From NCBI GenBank assembly GCA_900544475.1, contig UQVU01000049.1, positions 1 through 11,513 of the forward strand: a DNA stretch of 11,513 nt. The letters are read 5' to 3'. The DNA is from an uncultured Butyricicoccus sp. (GTDB lineage: Bacteria > Bacillota > Clostridia > Oscillospirales > Butyricicoccaceae). Under the pieces are notes generated by a model. That model ran no database searches. It saw only the letters and a program-made list of their open reading frames with translations, and had not been told where the DNA came from. Position 1 is the first letter of the stretch. The number at the start of each line of letters is the position of its first letter. Made by a program: the position numbers and the translations under genes. Shown here piece by piece: positions 7,379 to 11,513 of this stretch.

Positions 7379-7407
7379 AGGGACTGCCTCTCGATGAAGC
7401 AGTCCCT
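7379..7407 (-). terminator. Terminator shared by the CoA-transferase and HD genes
   Basis: AGGGACTGC (7379-7387) pairs perfectly with GCAGTCCCT (7399-7407) around an 11-base loop. On the minus strand it is followed by TTTTTCAT, a clear terminator 15 bases past the CoA-transferase stop. On the plus strand CTGTCTTTTG follows, so weaker termination of the HD gene is also plausible. Confidence 0.85.
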
Positions 7408-7422
7408 CTGTCTTTTGTGAAA

Positions 7423-8763
7423 TTATCGCTTGTTGGAGCGGCGCCACAGACGCATTTTCTCTGCGTCCTGAATGAGCTGCTCGCGGAAATCCGGGTGCGC
7501 GACCGAAATCAGTGCCTCGGCACGCTGCCATGCAGTCAGACCCTTGAGGTTGACCTTGCCGTACTCGGTGACGAACCAGTGTGCGCACGGACGGGCATCG
7601 GTAACGACCGAACCGGTTTCGAGCGTCGGACGGATGCGGCTCTCAAGCGTGCCGTCCTTCTTCTTGAAGGTGGACGAACAGCAGATAAAGCTCTTGCCGC
7701 CCTTGGACAGGTACGCGCCGAGCACGAAGTCGAGCTGACCGCCTGCGCCGGAAATCTGCTTGATGCCGGCGGACTCCGCATTCATCTGACCGAACAGGTC
7801 AACGTCAACGATGTTGTTGATGGAGATGAAGTTGTCGATCTGCGCGATGGTGCGTGCGTCGTTGGTGTAGGAAACCGGCGCGGACATACACTCGGGGTTG
7901 TTGTTCACGTAGTCGTACAGCTTCTGGGTGCCTGCGCCGAAGGCAAACACCTGCTTGCCGGTGTCGATGGCCTTTTTCGAGCCATTGATCTTGCCCGCCT
8001 TCGCGATGTCAACGAAAGCGTCAACGTACATCTCGGTGTGAACGCCGAGGTCCTTGAGGTCGGACTCCGCGATCATTGCGCCGACCGTGTTCGGCATGCC
8101 GCCGATACCCAGCTGGAGGCACGCGCCGTTCGGAATTTCCTCAACGATCAGCTTCGCTACCGCTTCATCGACCGCGCTCGGCGCGCCGCCGCCGCCCATT
8201 TCCGGCATCGGAGCATCGTTCTCGACGATCATATCGACCTCGGAAACGTGGATTGCTTCCTCGCACAGGCCGAGGCAGCGCGGCATATACTTGTTGACCT
8301 CAACGATGATAACATCGGATACATCGCAGATGGCTTTCAGGTGCGAAGCCTGCGGACCGAAGCTGAACCAGCCGTGTGCGTCCATCGGCGCCACCTGAAT
8401 CATGGCTACATTGACATGACGGACGTTCTCGCGGTACCAGCGCGGCAGCTCGGAGTAGCGCAGCGCGGAGTAGAAGCCGAAGCCCTCCATGCACGCCTTG
8501 CGCTCGATGCCCGACATATGCCACGAGTTCCAGGTCAGATGATCGGCTGCGTCCGGAACATCGAAAATCGCCGGACGGCGCATGAGCACGCCGCCGCGGA
8601 AATTAACGTTCTCCAGCTCGCCCATGCGTGCGGCGAGCGCCTTGTCGAGCGCGTTCGGGGTGCCGGTGCACCAGCCGTAGTCCACCCAGTCGCCGCTCTT
8701 GACGACCTTGACCGCCTCTTCGGGCGTCGTCAGCTTGCTTTGATACAGTGCTGCGAAATCCAT
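7423..8763 (-). CDS. but: Butyryl-CoA:acetate CoA-transferase
   Basis: The 446-residue cytosolic enzyme moves CoA from butyryl-CoA to acetate, giving butyrate and acetyl-CoA, the last step of butyrate formation in many gut Clostridia. It belongs to the acetyl-CoA hydrolase/4-hydroxybutyrate CoA-transferase family: glycine-rich GIGGMP at 219-224, catalytic Glu244 in [10 protein letters not shown], and GAGGQ at 339-343. As far as I recognise it, the sequence follows the colonic butyrate producers' type from the start ([19 protein letters not shown]) to the end (WRRSNKR). The close alternative is 4-hydroxybutyrate CoA-transferase; no neighbouring 4-hydroxybutyrate gene supports it. An upstream in-frame ATG at 8793 would add ten residues read across the ribosome binding site, so I chose 8763, with AGGAGG eight bases ahead. 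It is monocistronic with a strong promoter and a structured leader. Confidence 0.9.
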   Translation of the reverse strand: MDFAALYQSKLTTPEEAVKVVKSGDWVDYGWCTGTPNALDKALAARMGELENVNFRGGVLMRRPAIFDVPDAADHLTWNSWHMSGIERKACMEGFGFYSALRYSELPRWYRENVRHVNVAMIQVAPMDAHGWFSFGPQASHLKAICDVSDVIIVEVNKYMPRCLGLCEEAIHVSEVDMIVENDAPMPEMGGGGAPSAVDEAVAKLIVEEIPNGACLQLGIGGMPNTVGAMIAESDLKDLGVHTEMYVDAFVDIAKAGKINGSKKAIDTGKQVFAFGAGTQKLYDYVNNNPECMSAPVSYTNDARTIAQIDNFISINNIVDVDLFGQMNAESAGIKQISGAGGQLDFVLGAYLSKGGKSFICCSSTFKKKDGTLESRIRPTLETGSVVTDARPCAHWFVTEYGKVNLKGLTAWQRAEALISVAHPDFREQLIQDAEKMRLWRRSNKR

Positions 8764-8782
8764 CGCGATAACCTCCTGATAC

Positions 8783-8818
8783 GGAGCGTGCACGGGGTGC
8801 GTCCTCGTCCCGCGCTCC
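8783..8818 (-). promoter_or_regulatory. Stem-loop in the CoA-transferase mRNA leader
   Basis: GGAGCG (8783-8788) pairs with CGCTCC (8813-8818), and CGGG (8793-8796) pairs with CCCG (8809-8812). This gives a 10-bp GC-rich stem with a 4-base bulge on one side. On the transcript it ends 8 bases before the AGGAGG ribosome binding site. It could affect mRNA stability or translation; no known riboswitch class is recognisable. Confidence 0.5.
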
Positions 8819-8844
8819 TTGTCTATTCCTTAACAATCGCATAC

Positions 8845-8873
8845 ATTATACTATATCTGTCTGTTTCGGTCAA
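8845..8873 (-). promoter_or_regulatory. Strong sigma-A promoter of the CoA-transferase gene
   Basis: On the minus strand there is TTGACC (8868-8873), a 17-base spacer and a perfect TATAAT (8845-8850). The transcript would start near 8838, giving a leader of about 75 bases. The strength fits a highly expressed fermentation enzyme. Confidence 0.82.
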
Positions 8874-8985
8874 GCACAGCCGGGCAATATGCCCATAAAT
8901 TCATCAGAAAAAGCCAGTTTCGCGGGCACTTTCCTGTCCGTCTGCGAAATTTCTCTACCTCCGAAAATATTTTTCCAATTCCCTC

Positions 8986-9013
8986 TTGATTTATCACAGT
9001 AAAGTGTTATAAT
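8986..9013 (+). promoter_or_regulatory. Promoter of the amino-acid importer operon
   Basis: TTGATT (8986-8991), a 16-base spacer and a perfect TATAAT (9008-9013), preceded by TGT to make an extended -10. The predicted start is near 9020, 34 bases before the ATG. GTTAAC, a 6-bp palindrome, lies in the leader. Confidence 0.75.
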
Positions 9014-9053
9014 AGTAAACAAGTTAACGACAGAATTTTAGGAGGATCACCCC

Positions 9054-9917
9054 ATGAAAACCAAAAAGCTGCTTGCACTGCTCACCGCAGGCGCACTGAG
9101 TGCATCCATGCTCGCCGGCTGCGTCTCGACCACAAAGGCCAATGACACCGCCGCCAATGGCAGTTCCACCGATACGTCCGCTGCCGCTGACAGCGATCTG
9201 GAATACGTCAAGAGCCAGGGCAAGCTGGTCGTCGGCATCACGGATTTCGCGCCGATGGATTATAAGGAAGACGGCTCGGACGAGTGGATCGGCTTTGACG
9301 CCGACATGGCCAAGGCTTTCGCCGAGAGCATCGGCGTTGAGGCTGAGTTCCTTGAGATCAACTGGAACAACAAGGTCATGGAGCTTGACGGCAAGGGCGT
9401 TGACGCTGTATGGAACGGCATGACGCTGACCGACGAGGTCAAGACCTCGATGAACTGCTCCAGCCCGTATGCGACCAACGCACAGGTCGTTGTCGTTCCG
9501 TCCGATAAGGCGGACGCTGCCAAGGATCTGGACGGCGTTAAGGAGCTGTCCTTCGCAGTTGAGGCTGGTTCCGCAGGCGCTGCTGCCGCTGATGTGCTCG
9601 GTCTGACCGCTACCGAGGTACAGTCTCAGGCAGATGCCCTGATGGAAGTTGCTGCCGGCACCTCTGATGCCTGCGTTATCGACCTGCTGATGGCCGGCGC
9701 GATGATCGGCGAGGGCACCAGCTACCCGAACCTCGTTTACACGCTCGACCTCAACGAAGCAAACGGCGACGAGCCGGAAAACTACGTTGTCGGCTTCCGC
9801 AAGGACTCCGATCTGACCGCTGCATTCAACGATTTCTACAAGTCCGCTTACGAGGACGGCACGGTTGAAAAGCTCGCAGAGAAGTACGGCGTACAGGAAG
9901 CTATCGTCGCTCCGTAA
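9054..9917 (+). CDS. Solute-binding lipoprotein of an amino-acid-type ABC importer
   Basis: The 287-residue precursor has a lipoprotein signal: basic MKTKK, a hydrophobic core, then lipobox MLAGC with Cys23 as the lipidated residue. A low-complexity Thr/Ser/Ala/Asp linker (24-48) tethers it to the outer membrane face. From about 50 it is a family 3 solute-binding protein: KLVVGITDFAPMDY (57-70), the signature GFDADMAKAFAESIGV (80-95), NGMTLTDE (121-128), and Asp210 in DACVID. The Arg that binds the ligand's alpha-carboxylate in classical members (in the Thr-x-Glu-Arg segment) is Val129 here, so the ligand may differ from a standard amino acid. AGGAGG lies eight bases before the ATG. It leads an operon with a cognate permease and ATPase. 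Confidence 0.9.
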   Translation: MKTKKLLALLTAGALSASMLAGCVSTTKANDTAANGSSTDTSAAADSDLEYVKSQGKLVVGITDFAPMDYKEDGSDEWIGFDADMAKAFAESIGVEAEFLEINWNNKVMELDGKGVDAVWNGMTLTDEVKTSMNCSSPYATNAQVVVVPSDKADAAKDLDGVKELSFAVEAGSAGAAAADVLGLTATEVQSQADALMEVAAGTSDACVIDLLMAGAMIGEGTSYPNLVYTLDLNEANGDEPENYVVGFRKDSDLTAAFNDFYKSAYEDGTVEKLAEKYGVQEAIVAP

Positions 9918-9942
9918 TCCTGCAACTAAATAAAAAATCAGC

Positions 9943-9979
9943 GCAAGGCAGAGGGCATCAATTCGTCTTCTGCCTTTGC
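9943..9979 (+). other. Intercistronic stem-loop between binding-protein and permease genes
   Basis: GCAAGGCAGAGG (9943-9954) pairs with CTTCTGCCTTTGC (9967-9979), allowing one G-T wobble and one bulged base, around a 12-base loop. It is not followed by a T run, so it is unlikely to be a full terminator. In importer operons such hairpins commonly protect the upstream binding-protein mRNA so that more of it is made than of the membrane parts. That role is inferred here. Confidence 0.6.
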
Positions 9980-10009
9980 ATTCAGAGAGGATAAAGAGAG
10001 GAACCAACC

Positions 10010-10648
10010 ATGTTTGCTAACGTAACCCTAAGCCTGATGGGCGGCTTCGTTACCACGATACAGCTTTTCTGTCTGACGCTCGTGTTCGCGCTGCCGCTCG
10101 GACTCATCATCAGCTTCGGCTCGATGAGCCGCTTCACGCCGCTGCGCGCCCTCGTCAAGACCGTCGTCTGGGCGGTACGCGGCACGCCGCTCATGCTCCA
10201 GATCATCGTCATCTTTTACGGCCCCGCACTGCTGTGGGGCATGCAGGCGCCGCGCTTCGGCGCCGCTCTGCTGTCGTTCGTCATCAACTACGCCTGCTAT
10301 TTCTCCGAGATCTTCCGCGGCGGCATTCAGGCCATCCCGAACGGTCAGTATGAGGCCGGTCAGGTGCTCGGCATGACCAAGACACAGATCTTCTTCAAGA
10401 TCACGCTGCTTCAGGTCATCAAGCGCATCATCCCGCCGATGGGCAACGAGTTTATCAACCTCGTCAAGGATACCGCGCTCGCGCGCACCATCGCGGTCTA
10501 TGAGGTGCTGTGGATGGGCGAAAAGTTCATCAAGAGCAAGGGCATCATCTGGCCGCTGTTCTACACCGCGGTCTTTTACCTCGTATTCAACGGCCTTCTC
10601 ACCCTGCTGTTCGGCTGGATTGAGAAGAAAATGGACTATTTTAAGTAA
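10010..10648 (+). CDS. Amino-acid-type ABC importer permease
   Basis: The 212-residue integral membrane protein is of the HisM/GlnP type. Hydrophobic segments lie near 10-37, 55-75, 85-100 and 180-205. It has the family motifs RGTPLMLQI (57-65), FSEIFRGGIQAIPNGQYEAG (98-117), and the EAA coupling loop with GMTKTQIFFKI to IPPMGNEF (121-148), which docks onto the ATPase. The channel is probably a homodimer, since no second permease gene is present. The ribosome binding site is weak (AGAGAGGA eight bases before the ATG) compared with its neighbours. It follows the binding protein after 92 bases and precedes the ATPase by 12 bases. Confidence 0.93.
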   Translation: MFANVTLSLMGGFVTTIQLFCLTLVFALPLGLIISFGSMSRFTPLRALVKTVVWAVRGTPLMLQIIVIFYGPALLWGMQAPRFGAALLSFVINYACYFSEIFRGGIQAIPNGQYEAGQVLGMTKTQIFFKITLLQVIKRIIPPMGNEFINLVKDTALARTIAVYEVLWMGEKFIKSKGIIWPLFYTAVFYLVFNGLLTLLFGWIEKKMDYFK

Positions 10649-10660
10649 GGAGGCGCCGAA

Positions 10661-11449
10661 ATGCCTATTCTTGAGGTCAAGAACCTGTACAAAAACTTTG
10701 GCTCGACCAAGGTTCTGAAGGATATCAGTTTTTCGCTCGAGCGCGGCAAGGCGCTCGCCATCATCGGCTCGTCCGGTTCGGGCAAGACCACGCTCCTGCG
10801 CTGCCTGAACTTTCTCGAAACGCCGAACGAGGGTCAGATCATCGTAAACGGCGAGCCGCTGTTCGACGCAGCCGATCACGCCGCCAAGAGCGACGCCGAA
10901 ATTCGCCGCAGCCGTCTGCACTTCGGCATGGTTTTTCAGTCCTTCAACCTGTTTCCGCAGTACACCGCCCTCGAAAACGTCATGCTCGCTCCCCTGCTTC
11001 TGGCAAAGGAGCAGCCGGACTACAAGAAGAACAAGCGTGAAATCCACGAGCAGATCGAGCATCGCGCCATCGACCTGCTCACCCGCATGAGTCTGGAGGG
11101 CCGCATGAGCCACTACCCGCATCAGCTCTCCGGCGGTCAGCAGCAGCGCGTCGCCATCGCGCGTGCGCTCGCCATGACGCCCGACATCCTGTGCTTTGAC
11201 GAGCCGACCTCGGCGCTCGACCCCGAGCTTACGGGCGAGGTGCTGCGTGTTATCCGCTCGCTCGCCGACCAGCACACCACCATGATCATCGTCACCCACG
11301 AGATGGAGTTCGCCCGCGACGTCGCAGACCACGTTATCTTTATGGACGGCGGCACGATCGCCGAGGAAGGCACGCCCTCCGAAGTGTTCGGCAGCCCGAA
11401 AAACGAACGTACCCGCGCATTTCTCTCGCGTTATTCCGCAAAAGCGTAA
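10661..11449 (+). CDS. Amino-acid-type ABC importer ATPase (GlnQ-like)
   Basis: The 262-residue cytosolic ATPase powers the importer. Motifs in order: Walker A GSSGSGKT (36-43), Q-loop Gln93 ([11 protein letters not shown]), signature LSGGQ (156-160), Walker B with catalytic Glu181 ([14 protein letters not shown]), and switch His213 ([15 protein letters not shown]). [13 protein letters not shown] is typical of the polar amino-acid subfamily. It is about 20 residues longer than most members because of additions near 68-82 ([15 protein letters not shown]) and 116-134 (a Lys/Glu-rich segment after LLLAKEQ). AAGGAGG lies seven bases before the ATG, and the 12-base gap to the permease indicates one transcript. 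It ends the operon. Confidence 0.95.
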   Translation: MPILEVKNLYKNFGSTKVLKDISFSLERGKALAIIGSSGSGKTTLLRCLNFLETPNEGQIIVNGEPLFDAADHAAKSDAEIRRSRLHFGMVFQSFNLFPQYTALENVMLAPLLLAKEQPDYKKNKREIHEQIEHRAIDLLTRMSLEGRMSHYPHQLSGGQQQRVAIARALAMTPDILCFDEPTSALDPELTGEVLRVIRSLADQHTTMIIVTHEMEFARDVADHVIFMDGGTIAEEGTPSEVFGSPKNERTRAFLSRYSAKA

Positions 11450-11513
11450 TTTTTTTGCACCGCGTCAGATGCGGAATATATTCCCATGGGAACGCGCACG
11501 CAAGGCAAAATGC
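11450..11513. other. Region after the importer operon; T run and palindromes at the window edge
   Basis: A run of seven Ts (11450-11456) directly follows the stop codon, preceded only by a 3-bp CGC-AAAA-GCG hairpin, so any terminator here is weak. Beyond it are two overlapping perfect palindromes, GAATATATTC (11474-11483) and TTCCCATGGGAA (11481-11492). They are bracketed by outward pairs (TTGC/GCAA and GCGT/ACGC) that could close a larger stem. The window ends inside this structure. Confidence 0.45.

Larger units (their letters stand above)
8764..9053. other. Divergent control region between the CoA-transferase gene and the importer operon
   Basis: These 290 bases hold no gene. They contain the CoA-transferase leader and promoter, a small hairpin GGGC-AATAT-GCCC (8882-8894) ten bases upstream of its -35, a longer imperfect inverted repeat with TTTCGC/GCGAAA ends (8918-8949), and the importer promoter (8986-9013). 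Confidence 0.65.

Noticed and set aside
7372..8898. A 508-codon open frame antisense to the CoA-transferase gene
   Set aside because: It starts inside a terminator hairpin and lacks domain features; it mirrors a well-conserved enzyme.
10028..11332. A 434-codon open frame antisense to the importer permease and ATPase
   Set aside because: It spans two real genes and their gap, and reads as low-information Arg/Asp/Glu/Ala-rich sequence.

Overview
The window (11.5 kb, GC-rich) reads as a chromosomal segment of a butyrate-forming gut Firmicute (class Clostridia, probably an Oscillospirales relative of Butyricicoccus, Agathobaculum or Faecalibacterium). This is inferred from a butyryl-CoA:acetate CoA-transferase of the colonic type, a class I glutamate dehydrogenase, a LytTR regulator fragment, a Gram-positive lipoprotein-anchored amino-acid importer, strong AGGAGG ribosome binding sites and near-consensus sigma-A promoters. 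I see no tRNA, rRNA, CRISPR array, transposase or phage gene.

Layout. (1) 1-339 (+) is the DNA-binding end of a LytTR response regulator cut by the window edge, closed by a strong hairpin terminator. (2) 620-4777 (-) is a three-gene operon, marR-abcA-abcB, whose ORFs overlap. A MarR-type repressor precedes the two halves of a heterodimeric multidrug-type ABC exporter, in which one half carries a degenerate ATP site. Its promoter holds a perfect inverted repeat between the -10 and the ribosome binding site, so autoregulation is likely. (3) 4838-5170 has no credible gene and is packed with small perfect hairpins and tandem terminators downstream of gdhA. (4) 5171-6514 (-) is gdhA, NADP-type by sequence. 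(5) 6515-6858 is a divergent control region. (6) 6859-7365 (+) is a stand-alone HD-domain hydrolase, and the hairpin after it is shared with the gene converging on it. (7) 7423-8763 (-) is the CoA-transferase gene, with a strong promoter and a structured leader. (8) 8764-9053 is a second divergent control region. (9) 9054-11449 (+) is a complete polar amino-acid importer: lipoprotein, permease and ATPase.

How it may work together. GdhA interconverts glutamate and 2-oxoglutarate and so links amino-acid nitrogen to carbon flow. The CoA-transferase releases butyrate and regenerates acetyl-CoA, which ends the butyrate pathway. The importer brings in an amino acid or related solute. That the three genes cooperate is inferred from adjacency only, because each has its own promoter. 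The exporter operon is a separate, probably drug- or stress-inducible unit.

Most of the gene content is familiar. The less ordinary signals are the hairpin array behind gdhA, the Cys/His-rich ends of the MarR protein, a solute-binding protein lacking the usual ligand-binding arginine, and several unexplained inverted repeats in control regions.
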